DNA of 64,000 nt from Ochrobactrum sp. Q0168 (GCF_016427605.1 NZ_JAELXQ010000011.1:1-64000), one strand, 5' to 3'; positions 16,866-25,923 are shown, counted from the stretch's first letter. Notes: generated by a model from the letters alone, not told the origin. Program-made: numbers and translations.

Positions 16866-19163
16866 TCAGGCGACGGTGCGACCGCCCTCGCGCCATGTGA
16901 CGGATTTTGTCGTCATCGAGCCGATTGTATCGGCTGGCAGCGGCATGCCGAGGAGATAGCCCTGCACCAGATCGGCGCCGGCCGCAACGCGGATCAGCGC
17001 CAGCTGTTCTTCCGTCTCCACGCCCTCGACAGTCACGCCGAGACCAAGCTCGTGCGATAGCTGCGTCACACCGCGCAACAGCATCAGCGACCGGCGGTCG
17101 GTGGTGATATCGCGGACAAAGGAACGGTCCACCTTCACCTTGGTCAGCGGCAGCGTGTTGAGATAGCTGAGGCTGGAATAGCCCGTGCCGAAATCGTCGA
17201 GTGCTATATTGATGCCCGCATTCTTCAGCCGCTGCAGAACCATGGACGTCTTGTTGCGATCCGCAATGATCGCGCTTTCCGTCACTTCCACTTCCAGTCG
17301 ATGCGCCGGAAGACCGGATTTCTGCAAGGCAGAGGCGATATCGCGGGCAATCTCGCTGCTTTTCAGATCGATGGCAGAAAGATTGACGGAAACGCCGATA
17401 CGATCGCCCCATGTCAGACAGTCCATGCAGGCCTGATCCAGCATGAAGCGGGTGATATCGGTTATGATGCCCATTTCCTCGGCCAGCGGAATGAATTCGG
17501 CAGGCGGCACCGAACCCAGTTCCGGATGCACCCAGCGCGCCAGCGCTTCACAGGCCACAATGCGCAAAGACTGTGCACTGACGATGGGCTGATAGACAAC
17601 CTTGATTTCATTGTTGCCAATGGCCTGTCGGAGATCGGCCTTCAGCTTCTGGCGGCTGCGATATTTGGTATCCATCGCGCCGACGAACACCGCCCACTGC
17701 CGGTCTTCATGACCTTTCGCTTCGTAAAGGGCCAGATCGGCATTGATATGCATATTACCGACATCGCAGCTCGCGATGTTTTCAATCGCTATACCGGCGC
17801 TGATCTCGATATGAACATGATCGCCGTCGAGATCATACACGCCGGACACGACCGAGGTGATATGGTCCATCACACCGGTAATCTCGGCTTGCGTCTGGAG
17901 ATTGAACACAAACACCACAAATTCGTCGCCGCCGAAGCGCGAGACCACAAAGCGCTGCTGATCGAGCGAATAAAGCCGCTCCGCAAACAGCCGCAGCAGC
18001 ACGTCGCCCGTATGATGCCCCAGCGTATCGTTGACATGCTTGAAGTGATTGATGTCGATGACGACCAGCGCTGCAAAGCTGTCCGGAGACTGTTGGGCGC
18101 GCAATGTGCGCACCATGGTTTCGAAATAATTACGGTTCGGAAGGCCGGTCAGTCCGTCGAACCGCGCCATATGCTGAATGCGGGCTTCCGCCTCGACACG
18201 CTGCGTCACATCCTCGAACATGAGAACCGCACCGTCGCCGACGGTCTGGTTGCCGATACATTCTATATAACGCTCACCGGAAAGCTGGAAAATATCGCGC
18301 GTTTTGCGCCCGGCAACGAGGTCGGTCATGCGGGCGCGAACATTCGTCATGTCGTTATGTGGAAACAGCCCTTCCCGCGCGCAATAACGCAGCAGCACTT
18401 CCAGCTGACGCCCGTGCAGCTTGGTGTGTTCGGCGATCCGCAACATCGCCTTGGCCTTGTTGTTGATCACCGCGATGCGGCTCTGACCATCGAGCATGAG
18501 CAGGCCCTGCGGCATATTGTTGAGTGCGGCGTCGAACCGCCCCGCCACAATCGACAGGCGGCGCTTGCCCATGACCGCAGCGAAGAGAAACTCGCGCAAG
18601 CCGTTCGCCATCTCGATATTGGACAGGAAATACGGGATCAGCAGCAGGCCGATGATGATGTGAAAGGGAGTCCCCGCAAGCACGAGCCCGGCCAGAACCG
18701 GGATGAGCGTGCAGATCGACATCAGAACGACCGCCTTCGCCGAGGCATAATTGCGCCCCACGATGGAAACGACGGAAGCCAGCAAAATGGTCAGACTCGC
18801 CAGTTCGGCAAAGGGATCGCGCAGCACGAAGATCGAGAAGAAGCACAACATGCCAAGCGTCGCGCAGACCAGCGAAGCGCCGATGAGATAGCGCAATTCC
18901 CAGCGGTCGAGATCAGCGGTTGTGAGTTGGGTGAGCCTGGCGCGATCGAACTGCCGCATGTCGTAGAGACGACCAAGAGCGACCACGGCAAAAAGCCCGG
19001 CAAAGCCGATGAAATGCCAGTCGAGCGTTTTTACGTAAATGACGACACACGCCACCACATGGGCCAGCAAGCCAAACCAGAGCGTGGTGCGATTACCATA
19101 AAGCGATCGCATGAAAGAAAGCCGCACGTCTGCAGGTATGTCAGGTTTACGGCTTCGCCACAT
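16866..19163 (-). CDS. Membrane-bound GGDEF-EAL protein (c-di-GMP cyclase/phosphodiesterase)
   Basis: The 765-residue protein has about six hydrophobic segments in its first 200 residues and a PAS-like region around 210-330. The GGDEF domain has an intact motif 'RFGGDEF' near residue 409. The EAL domain has an intact 'EAL' near residue 538, plus 'VNLSAIDL', 'ALDDFGTGYSSLSYL' and 'VEGVETEEQ'. Key residues of both domains are present, so it could make or degrade cyclic di-GMP or use GGDEF as a GTP-sensing module. Location is the inner membrane. It may be co-directional with the FeeM-like gene, but 353 bp separate them. Confidence 0.93.
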   Translation of the reverse strand: MWRSRKPDIPADVRLSFMRSLYGNRTTLWFGLLAHVVACVVIYVKTLDWHFIGFAGLFAVVALGRLYDMRQFDRARLTQLTTADLDRWELRYLIGASLVCATLGMLCFFSIFVLRDPFAELASLTILLASVVSIVGRNYASAKAVVLMSICTLIPVLAGLVLAGTPFHIIIGLLLIPYFLSNIEMANGLREFLFAAVMGKRRLSIVAGRFDAALNNMPQGLLMLDGQSRIAVINNKAKAMLRIAEHTKLHGRQLEVLLRYCAREGLFPHNDMTNVRARMTDLVAGRKTRDIFQLSGERYIECIGNQTVGDGAVLMFEDVTQRVEAEARIQHMARFDGLTGLPNRNYFETMVRTLRAQQSPDSFAALVVIDINHFKHVNDTLGHHTGDVLLRLFAERLYSLDQQRFVVSRFGGDEFVVFVFNLQTQAEITGVMDHITSVVSGVYDLDGDHVHIEISAGIAIENIASCDVGNMHINADLALYEAKGHEDRQWAVFVGAMDTKYRSRQKLKADLRQAIGNNEIKVVYQPIVSAQSLRIVACEALARWVHPELGSVPPAEFIPLAEEMGIITDITRFMLDQACMDCLTWGDRIGVSVNLSAIDLKSSEIARDIASALQKSGLPAHRLEVEVTESAIIADRNKTSMVLQRLKNAGINIALDDFGTGYSSLSYLNTLPLTKVKVDRSFVRDITTDRRSLMLLRGVTQLSHELGLGVTVEGVETEEQLALIRVAAGADLVQGYLLGMPLPADTIGSMTTKSVTWREGGRTVA

Positions 19164-19531
19164 GTCCTTGCTTGTATCCCTATCGTGAGGGCGATTATGG
19201 CACTAATGACTTAAAAATATCTTTCGCAAAATAAAACCACAAGCTGTTACCTCCGCCACCATAAGATGTATCCCAATTTTTTCAAGGAAACAACTTAACA
19301 GCAACCTGCGAAATAACAATACAACCATAGGCTTTCGACACGAAGGCGTTCAAACAATTTACCCGTGAAAGCACAGTGGCAAAACACCCTGTACTACACC
19401 TACCGGCGTGCGTGGTCTTCTATGGTACTCTACAACAAAACTAGAGAATATCCCCGGATAAGGATAGCCGACAGGGAAAACGCAGAGGAAACCACGCCGA
19501 GACGGGAAAAATCCCTGTTCTGCGGAAGCGC
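19164..19531. other. Intergenic region upstream of the GGDEF-EAL gene
   Basis: About 370 bp, AT-richer than its neighbours, presumably with the promoter of the GGDEF-EAL gene. No open frame, repeat family or RNA gene could be supported. Confidence 0.4.
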
Positions 19532-20281
19532 TTAGAGACTGTGTCCGCCATCCACATTGACGATGGTGCCGGTCATGTAACGGCTGGCATCAGAGGCCAG
19601 CATCAGCACCACACCGTCGAGATCCTGCGGTTCCCCGAGGCGGCGCAGCGGGTTACGTCCTTTGAAGTAGCCTGCGGCAGGTCCGCTCAGCTGTTCTTCA
19701 TTGATTCGGGTGGGAAACCAGCCCGGAGAGATCGCGTTGACGCGGATATCATGCGCGGCCCATTCGAGAGCAAGCGCCCGCGTCATCTGGGTGATGCAGG
19801 CTTTCGACATGGAATAGGCGGCTGCACCCTTCTGCGGCCGGTCGCCCAGAATGCTGGTGGTGTTGATGATGGAGCCGCCCGCGCCCTGCGTGATCATGCG
19901 GCGCGCCGCTTCCTGCGCCACGAAGAAAGCGCCCGCCACATTGACCTCGAAAATATGCTCGAGCATATCGCGTGTCGTATCGAGCGCCCGCGCCATATGC
20001 GCCACACCGGCATTGTTGAACAGGGTCGAAATCGGCCCGAAACGCTGCTCGGCTTCATCGAAGGCGCGCATGATTTCATCCGGATGAGTGACATCCGCCA
20101 TGATTTCCAGAACTTCGCCGCCCGACGGACACAGGCTTTCGCCTGCATGCGTTCGCGAAATGGAGATCACTTTTGCTCCGTGGTCCGCCAGCACATGCAC
20201 CATGCGCAAGCCCAGACCCGAGGAGCCTCCCGTCACGGCAATGACCTTGCCCCGGACGGAAAAAAGCTGATCGTCAGTCAT
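19532..20281 (-). CDS. SDR-family NAD(P)-dependent oxidoreductase
   Basis: A 249-residue classical short-chain dehydrogenase with the cofactor motif 'VIAVTGGSSGLGLRMV' at the N-terminus, 'FNNAGVAH', catalytic Ser in 'GSIINTTSILGD' and catalytic 'YSMSK' (Tyr and Lys). The C-terminus '...GTIVNVDGGHSL' is standard. ATG at 20279-20281 follows GAGGGG and is preferred over an in-frame ATG 8 codons upstream. Substrate unknown. Confidence 0.9.
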   Translation of the reverse strand: MTDDQLFSVRGKVIAVTGGSSGLGLRMVHVLADHGAKVISISRTHAGESLCPSGGEVLEIMADVTHPDEIMRAFDEAEQRFGPISTLFNNAGVAHMARALDTTRDMLEHIFEVNVAGAFFVAQEAARRMITQGAGGSIINTTSILGDRPQKGAAAYSMSKACITQMTRALALEWAAHDIRVNAISPGWFPTRINEEQLSGPAAGYFKGRNPLRRLGEPQDLDGVVLMLASDASRYMTGTIVNVDGGHSL

Positions 20282-20562
20282 GCATCCCCTCAACTGCCAA
20301 TCCATCTTCCCGTACTCTTCACTCCTACTAAGATATTCATAGCGGCATTTGAACCGTGCACAGAGGCAAAAACCGCCTCAAATCAAGACAATACACAAAA
20401 GGCGCGCGAGCGTGATGAAAAGACGACACTTTTTGCCAAGTGCAGAAGCCTTCTTTCACACAGATCTTATCCGAAAATCCTTTCCCTCCTTTCGGGATGT
20501 GCTCTATTGCAGAACGCTGAACGCCGCTCCAGATAAGAGCCAAATCAACGGATCCGAGTGCC

Positions 20563-21321
20563 ATGTCGAAGTCCCGCCCCCTCATTGCCGTTCCAACCGA
20601 CGTCAAACCTTTCGAGAACTACACCTGGCACGCAGCGCCGGATCAATATCTGGCTGCGGCGATCGATGTCGCGCAGGTAACGCCGCTGCTGGTGCCAAGC
20701 TTCGGCGACAAGATGGACCTCGATGCCATTCTCGACGCGGTGGATGGCGTATTGATCACCGGCTCGAAATCGAACGTCAACCCTGCCCTTTACGGTGTTG
20801 AACCGAGTGCGGCTTTCGAACCCTATGACGATGCCCGCGACGCGACCTCGCTGCCGCTGATCCGCGCAGCCATTGAAAAAGGCGTGCCGGTGCTGGCGAT
20901 CTGCCGCGGCATCCAGGAACTGAATGTCGCGCTGGGCGGGACGCTCGCCACCGAAATCCAGGAATTGCAGGGCCGCATGGACCATCGCGCGCCGCAATCC
21001 GAAAGTCAGGCAGAGCGCTTCGCGATCCAGCACCCGATCCGGATCAAGCCGGATTCATGCCTTGGCGCAATTTTGAAAGAAGACAGCGTCCGCGTGAATT
21101 CGGTGCACCGTCAGGCCATCGACCGGCTTGCGTCACGCCTTGAAGTGGAAGCCGTGGCCGAAGACGGCACCGTGGAAGCCGTTTCCGTCAAGGACGCCAA
21201 GGGCTTTGTCGTCGGAGTCCAGTGGCACCCGGAATATTGGGTCCAGTCCGATGCCCCGTCCCGCAAGATTTTCGAGGCGTTTGGCGAGGCGGTGAGGGAG
21301 CATAGGGGAATAGGGGAATAG
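20563..21321 (+). CDS. Peptidase C26 / gamma-glutamyl-GABA hydrolase-like class I amidotransferase-fold enzyme
   Basis: The 252-residue protein carries 'GVLITGSKSNVNPALYG', the nucleophile Cys in 'AICRGIQELNVALGG' and the His-x-Glu pair in 'VGVQWHPEYW', the catalytic triad of the PuuD/C26 family. Members hydrolyse gamma-glutamyl-gamma-aminobutyrate or related amides in polyamine catabolism. No polyamine genes adjoin it. The last residues '...HRGIGE' and the TAG stop are encoded by an octamer repeat. Confidence 0.87.
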   Translation: MSKSRPLIAVPTDVKPFENYTWHAAPDQYLAAAIDVAQVTPLLVPSFGDKMDLDAILDAVDGVLITGSKSNVNPALYGVEPSAAFEPYDDARDATSLPLIRAAIEKGVPVLAICRGIQELNVALGGTLATEIQELQGRMDHRAPQSESQAERFAIQHPIRIKPDSCLGAILKEDSVRVNSVHRQAIDRLASRLEVEAVAEDGTVEAVSVKDAKGFVVGVQWHPEYWVQSDAPSRKIFEAFGEAVREHRGIGE

Positions 21322-21347
21322 GGGAATAGGGGAATAGGGGAATAGGG
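21303..21347. repeat. Octamer tandem repeat, 5 units of TAGGGGAA plus a partial unit
   Basis: Five perfect units at 21303-21342 and a partial unit to 21347, overlapping the 3' end of the C26 peptidase gene. The unit differs from the one at 11573 (TAAGGGAG) by point changes. Confidence 0.93.
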
Positions 21348-21383
21348 TGATTGACGCGGTGGCGTCTATCAAGCCCTTTCTTC

Positions 21384-21421
21384 ACATACTCCCCTACTGC
21401 CTTACTCCCCTACTCCCTTAA
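21384..21421. repeat. Complementary arm of the second octamer-repeat hairpin
   Basis: 'CATACTCCCCTACTGCC' and following C-rich octamers are complementary to the array at 21303-21347. They encode, on the minus strand, the last residues '...VKGVGE' and the stop of the 2-hydroxyacid dehydrogenase. Confidence 0.85.
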
Positions 21422-22376
21422 CATGCTCCGTCTCCGGCACCGGCGTAATTGCCTTGCCGGTATCGAACCAGGAAATGAGATTGTCGATCACGAGATCCGC
21501 CATGGCCTGACGGGTCTTGTGCGATGCAGATGCGATATGCGGCAGCAAAACCGTGTTGGGCGCATCGAGCAGACCCTGCGGCACGGACGGTTCATTCGAG
21601 AAAACGTCGAGACCTGCGGCGGCAATAGTGCCATCGTTCAGCGCTGCAGCCAGCGCATCTTCATCGACCAGCGAGCCGCGACCGACATTGATCAGCACGC
21701 CATCGGACCCGAGCGCTTGCAGCACGTCGGCATTGACCGCCCTGGCCGTTTCCGCACCACCCGGCGCGACCAGAATAAGCGTATCGACTGCCTTGGCCAG
21801 TTCAAGCAGGCTTGGATAATAATCGTAAGCGACGCCTTCCGCCTTGCGGCGGTTGTGGTAGGAAACCGGCAGGCCGAAAGCCTCCACACGACGGGCGACC
21901 GCCTTGCCGATACGGCCAAGGCCGAAAATGCCGACCTTGCGTCCGCGCAGCGACAGCTTCGACAGCGGATAGCGGCCTTCCTTTTCCCAGCGCCCGGCAC
22001 GCAAAAATTCCTGCGACTTCGACAATTCGCGCACCGTATCGATCAAAAGCCCGAGCGCCGTGTCGGCCACTTCGTCGGTCAGCACGTCCGGCGTGTTGGT
22101 GACCATCACGTTGCGGGTGGCGGCATGTTTGGCATCGACTGCGTCATAGCCGACGCCAAAATTGCCGATGATTTTCAGATTGGGCAGAGCATCGATCAGC
22201 GCGGCATCCACGGTGGACATGCTGGCTATGCCCTGCACATCTTTTGCCCAGGCCGCATCGACCAGCGCCGCGTCGCCGCGCGGGATGCGGCGCACCGCAA
22301 ACTCACCCGACAGGCGTTCGACGGCATAATCGTTGAAGTTACCGAGCACCAGAACGGTTGCGTCGCGCTTGGTCAT
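21402..22376 (-). CDS. D-isomer-specific 2-hydroxyacid dehydrogenase (glyoxylate/hydroxypyruvate reductase-like)
   Basis: The 324-residue protein has the NAD(P) motif 'KVGIFGLGRIGKAVARR', 'LINVGRGSLVDEDAL' with the catalytic Arg region, Glu in 'GLDVFSNEP' and the catalytic His in 'VLLPHIASAS'. Enzymes of this group reduce glyoxylate or hydroxypyruvate. A LacI-family regulator gene lies 78 bp upstream on the same strand and may control it. The C-terminal 5 or so residues come from the octamer repeat. Confidence 0.9.
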   Translation of the reverse strand: MTKRDATVLVLGNFNDYAVERLSGEFAVRRIPRGDAALVDAAWAKDVQGIASMSTVDAALIDALPNLKIIGNFGVGYDAVDAKHAATRNVMVTNTPDVLTDEVADTALGLLIDTVRELSKSQEFLRAGRWEKEGRYPLSKLSLRGRKVGIFGLGRIGKAVARRVEAFGLPVSYHNRRKAEGVAYDYYPSLLELAKAVDTLILVAPGGAETARAVNADVLQALGSDGVLINVGRGSLVDEDALAAALNDGTIAAAGLDVFSNEPSVPQGLLDAPNTVLLPHIASASHKTRQAMADLVIDNLISWFDTGKAITPVPETEHVKGVGE

Positions 22377-22454
22377 GACAATAGTCCTCTGGGCATTTCG
22401 CAGTTCGTGGGAGATCTGGGCCAGTCAGCTTGAACCGGACCCGGAACGGGGGAA

Positions 22455-23474
22455 TCAGGGATTTTTGGGTTTGGACGTCGACTGCCTTATATGCAGTTCC
22501 GGCTTGATGAGTTCCTGCGTCGAGGCAACCTCGACACCGTTCAGCTGATCGAGCAAAGCGCGGGCGGCGCGGCGTCCGACCTCGCGCTGGCCGTTCCAGA
22601 CGGTGGTGAGCGCGGGCGTCGCAATCGCCGCCTCTTCCAGATCGTCATAGCCGGTGACGGAAATGTCGTCGCCCGGCACCAGCCCGGCGCGCGCAATGCC
22701 GTTCATCAGGCCGATTGCGGTCAGATCGTTCCAGCAGACGGCGGCGGTCGGCTTGTCCTTCAGGGCCAGGAACTGCGGCGCGACTTCAAAGCCGCCCTGC
22801 TTGGTGCGCGGGCCTGCAATGCGCCAGTCGTCGCGCACTTCAAGCCCGGCCTTCTCCATTGCCTGCACATAGCCGCGATAACGGTCGCGACCGGTCGAGG
22901 TCTGGTCGGTGCCGCCGATCATCGCGATGCGCTTGTGGCCGAGCGAAATCAGGTGGTTGGTGGCAAGACCGACGCCATAGGCATCGTCGCCCCGAAACAC
23001 CGGGGCGTGCACGCCCTCGACACTGCGGGCGATGAAAACGACCGGCAGGCCGTTATCCTCGGCGATCTGAATGTCTTCCGGCGGTGTGCCGATGGCGGGC
23101 GACATGATCACCCCGTCGGCGCCAAGCTGCAAAAGCGTGTCCATGAAGGTGCGCTGCTTTTCCAGCTGGTCGTAATGATTGGACAGAATGAAGGTCTGGC
23201 GGGACCGGTCGAGTTCCGATTCGATGGATTTGAGAATTTCCGCGAAGAACGGGTTCATGATGTCATGCACCACGACGCCGACAATCCCCGACCGCGACGT
23301 GCGCAGGCTCGCTGCCCTGCGGTTATAGATATAACCGATGGCGCGAGCATGTTCCTTGATCTTCTCACGGGTCTGGTCGGCAACAAGCGGGCTGTCGCGC
23401 AGCGCAAGCGAAACGGTAGCCGTCGAAACACCCAGCGCATCAGCGATGGTCGAAAGCTTGATTTTCTGGGCCAA
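22455..23474 (-). CDS. LacI-family transcriptional regulator
   Basis: The 339-residue product starts (M)AQKIKLSTIADALGVSTATVSLALRDSPLV, the LacI helix-turn-helix and hinge. A periplasmic-binding-like effector domain follows ('GIVGVVVHDIMNPFFAEILKSIE', 'ISVTGYDDLEEAAIATPALTTV'). TTG at 23472-23474 is preceded by GGGGGAGG at good spacing. Upstream in-frame codons are not homologous to the family. It probably responds to a carbohydrate or sugar acid and is a candidate regulator of the adjacent dehydrogenase. Confidence 0.9.
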   Translation of the reverse strand: MAQKIKLSTIADALGVSTATVSLALRDSPLVADQTREKIKEHARAIGYIYNRRAASLRTSRSGIVGVVVHDIMNPFFAEILKSIESELDRSRQTFILSNHYDQLEKQRTFMDTLLQLGADGVIMSPAIGTPPEDIQIAEDNGLPVVFIARSVEGVHAPVFRGDDAYGVGLATNHLISLGHKRIAMIGGTDQTSTGRDRYRGYVQAMEKAGLEVRDDWRIAGPRTKQGGFEVAPQFLALKDKPTAAVCWNDLTAIGLMNGIARAGLVPGDDISVTGYDDLEEAAIATPALTTVWNGQREVGRRAARALLDQLNGVEVASTQELIKPELHIRQSTSKPKNP

Positions 23475-23608
23475 GTCGCCTCCCCCAACGGTCCATGCCA
23501 CGAACACCCTTACATTTCTTGTCACAAGGGCGTCATCATTAAAACGGTTATGCCATTGCAATTATTGAATTGAAAGTTTTTTTGGCATCAACCCAAAGCC
23601 CGCAATGC

Positions 23609-24103
23609 TTATTCGGCCTCGTCGTCGTCAAGGGTATCGGTGGATGGTTCTTCAACCGCGCGCGACGACAGACCGCGCAGCGCCAGATTGCCTTCCATGC
23701 GCCCTAGCATTTTCAGGAACGTCTTGCGTTCCTTCTTGTCGAGGCCTTTCATCATGTCCTTGTCGGTCTTGCGAATGGACTTCTCGATGGCCTTGATCGT
23801 CTCAAGCCCCGCCTGGGTCAGATAGACATGCGACTGGCGCTGATCGGTATCGGAAGCGCGCTTTGCGACGAATCCCTGTCCTTGCAGGCGAGCAATCGTC
23901 TTGGTGATGGTCGGCGGGCGCACGCCAAGCCGCTGCGCAAGAACACCCGGCGTGAGGCCGTCTTCGGCGGCCAGTTGCAGCATGACGGCATCCTGCCCGG
24001 CATAAAGTCCCTGTTCCAGAAGCCGTGTGGCCAGAACTGTTCTTGAAAGACGCGCAACGGATTGCAACCGATAAAGTACAACCGCTTTATTGTCCTTGTT
24101 CAT
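23609..24103 (-). CDS. MarR-family transcriptional regulator
   Basis: About 164 residues, with the winged helix in 'DGLTPGVLAQRLGVRPPTITKTIARLQGQGFVAKRASDTDQRQSHVYLTQAG'. It has an acidic C-terminal tail (EEPSTDTLDDDEAE). ATG at 24101-24103 follows GGTGAGG. An in-frame ATG at 24151 has no clear ribosome site. MarR proteins bind their own promoters and respond to phenolics or oxidants. The gene lies back to back with a creatininase-family gene, which is a plausible target. Confidence 0.88.
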   Translation of the reverse strand: MNKDNKAVVLYRLQSVARLSRTVLATRLLEQGLYAGQDAVMLQLAAEDGLTPGVLAQRLGVRPPTITKTIARLQGQGFVAKRASDTDQRQSHVYLTQAGLETIKAIEKSIRKTDKDMMKGLDKKERKTFLKMLGRMEGNLALRGLSSRAVEEPSTDTLDDDEAE

Positions 24104-24308
24104 CGCCACCTCACCCTTTGTTGCGACTTCATTTTGTCGCTCGATCGACATTGCCCGAGATGTTTATAGCGTAAAATATTGTCCGACTTATGAAACAACA
24201 AGGTTAAAAACGTTCGGCTAAATTAAAAGCAGACTTTTTACCGGTCGGGTTGCCCCTGCGGCGAACCGACGTTAGGTTCGGCCAGATTGATAAAAGAGTG
24301 AGGAAAAC

Positions 24309-25067
24309 ATGACGGAACTGCGCGATCAGAACAGCGATATGATTGTCGTCCTGCCCCTTGGCGCTCACGAACAGCATGGCCCTCACCTGCCGTTCGAAAC
24401 GGACACGATCATCGCGGAAGGCATCGTCGCGCGGGTTGGCGAGGCGATACCGGCTGATCTGAACGTCAATTTCCTGCCGGTGCAGCCGGTCGGCTATTCC
24501 ATCGAGCATATGGATACCGAGGGCACCCAGAGCCTCGCCTTTTCGGAAGCGGTCAACCAGTGGATCGGCATCGGCGAAAACCTGCATGCGGGCGGCATCC
24601 GCAAGCTGGTCATGCTCAACGCCCATGGCGGCAACTCCCCTTTGATGACCATCGTTGCCACCGAATTGCGCGTTCGGCTCGGCATGCTTGCGGTCGCGAC
24701 CAGCTGGACCCGCTTCGGCCTGCCGGAAGGCCTGATCACGCCGGAGGAAAAGGCGCTCGACATCCATGGCGGCTTTATCGAAACCTCGGTAATGCTGGCG
24801 CTGCGGCCCGATCTGGTGGATATGTCGAAAGCACGCAATTTCGGCAATGCGCAGTCACGCTACGCCGAGGAATTCAAGTTCCTGCGGGCCTATGGCCCGC
24901 ATGCCTTCGGCTGGAAGATGCACGATCTCAACCCGGAAGGCGTTGCAGGCAATGCCGCCGCCGCAACGGCGGAAGCAGGCGAAAAGCTGATCGCCAACGC
25001 GGTGACAGGCTTCATCGACCTGCTGCGCGATGTGGATCGCTTTGACCTTTCCCGCTTTAGAGCCTGA
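24309..25067 (+). CDS. Creatininase-family amidohydrolase
   Basis: The 252-residue protein retains the metal-binding pattern of creatininase: E21 and H23 in 'LPLGAHEQHGPHLPFETDT', D32, 'LNAHGGN', and 'HGGFIETSVML'. Members hydrolyse creatinine, formamides or cofactor precursors. Usual family proteins have about 15 more N-terminal residues, but GAGG lies 5 bases before this ATG and no earlier in-frame start is apparent. The C-terminus ('RFRA') and the TGA stop lie inside palindromic element copy B. Substrate is unknown. Confidence 0.85.
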   Translation: MTELRDQNSDMIVVLPLGAHEQHGPHLPFETDTIIAEGIVARVGEAIPADLNVNFLPVQPVGYSIEHMDTEGTQSLAFSEAVNQWIGIGENLHAGGIRKLVMLNAHGGNSPLMTIVATELRVRLGMLAVATSWTRFGLPEGLITPEEKALDIHGGFIETSVMLALRPDLVDMSKARNFGNAQSRYAEEFKFLRAYGPHAFGWKMHDLNPEGVAGNAAAATAEAGEKLIANAVTGFIDLLRDVDRFDLSRFRA

Positions 25068-25203
25068 ATCAAAAAGTGGCATGTGTGTGCGAAAATGGTG
25101 ATTTTCGAGTACCGGAGCGGAGCGTACTCAAGGTACGTGAGCACCGGAATGAAGAAAATTGCCATTTGCAGCCACACAGGGCGACTTTTGGAACAGGCTC
25201 TTA
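25057..25203. repeat. 147-bp palindromic element, copy B
   Basis: TTAGAGCCTG at the left and CAGGCTCTTA at the right end frame an imperfect palindrome. The element overlaps the creatininase-family stop codon and ends 54 bp before the acetyltransferase gene. Confidence 0.9.
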
Positions 25204-25257
25204 CATCGCAACAACTGGCCGGCCAGATCACCTGACCGGAATTTTGGGTAGCGCCTG

Positions 25258-25704
25258 ATGCATACGATTATCGCAGAAGCTGAACATGCGAAGACTTGGG
25301 CGCAATTGCGCCACGCGCTATGGCCGGACACGAGCCTCGAAAGCCATCTGAAGGACATTCACGATTGGCTCGACGAGAACAATCTGGAAGCCGTGACCTA
25401 CCTTGCTGAAAGCCCGTCGGGCGAGATCGTTGGCTTTGCGGAAGCCGCAATCCGGCACGACTATGTCAATGGTTGCTCAACCTCGCCGGTTCTTTATCTG
25501 GAGGGCATCTATGTATCCCCCGACTATCGCCAGCACGGCGTGGCGCGATTGCTTTGCGAGGCAATCGCCAATTGGGGGCGCACACGAAGCTGCAAGGAAT
25601 TTGCCTCCGACGTTGCACTGGACAATACCGAAAGCCAGCGCTTTCACGCTGCTATCGGATTCGACGAAACGGAGAGAGTTATTTTCTATCGTAAAGCGCT
25701 TTAG
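25258..25704 (+). CDS. GNAT acetyltransferase resembling aminoglycoside 6'-N-acetyltransferase AAC(6')-I
   Basis: A 148-residue single GNAT domain. Its sequence follows the chromosomal AAC(6') type closely: N-terminal 'WAQLRHALWPD', 'GFAEAAIRHDYVNGC', 'LYLEGIYVSPDYRQHGVARLL' (acetyl-CoA pyrophosphate loop) and the C-terminal 'GFDETERVIFYRK'. Enzymes of this type acetylate the 6'-amino group of kanamycin-class aminoglycosides. Whether it confers resistance or has another amine substrate cannot be read from sequence. It starts just after palindromic element B, with no transposase or integron element nearby. Confidence 0.8.
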   Translation: MHTIIAEAEHAKTWAQLRHALWPDTSLESHLKDIHDWLDENNLEAVTYLAESPSGEIVGFAEAAIRHDYVNGCSTSPVLYLEGIYVSPDYRQHGVARLLCEAIANWGRTRSCKEFASDVALDNTESQRFHAAIGFDETERVIFYRKAL

Positions 25705-25800
25705 CAGATTGAATTTGAACACTGTTTCAAGCGTCTAACTCCGCGGAAACCGTCCGCCTATCATCAAAAGGGATGCTGCCGAAATCGTGAAGCCCGCCAA

Positions 25801-25816
25801 CGTAATAATATAGCAT
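25801..25816. promoter_or_regulatory. Candidate Zur (zinc uptake regulator) box
   Basis: CGTAATAATATAGCAT matches the general Zur consensus TGTTATANTATAACAT at 12-13 of 16 positions, including the central TATA symmetry. It lies about 175 bp upstream of the COG0523 metallochaperone gene, a class often repressed by Zur. This is a pattern match only. Confidence 0.45.
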
Positions 25817-25866
25817 TGCATATGGCATTCATGCGGCCCTTCCCTTATATGAAGGGTCGAATTCTA

Positions 25867-25906
25867 AACCTCCGCACTGTCGAGCTGCACGGACCGGTGC
25901 GAGGTT
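25867..25906 (+). promoter_or_regulatory. Hairpin in the leader of the metallochaperone gene
   Basis: AACCTCCGCAC and GTGCGAGGTT pair with one bulged base around a 19-base loop. It would be the first hairpin of the 5' leader of the downstream operon and is followed by a second long stem at 25924-25967. No match to the cobalamin or other known riboswitch core motifs was seen. Confidence 0.4.
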
Positions 25907-25923
25907 AGCTCCTATGTTTATGG

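Noticed and set aside
24309-24360. N-terminal truncation of the creatininase-family gene
   Set aside because: The metal-binding residues are all present and the start has its own ribosome site. A shorter N-terminus is within family variation.
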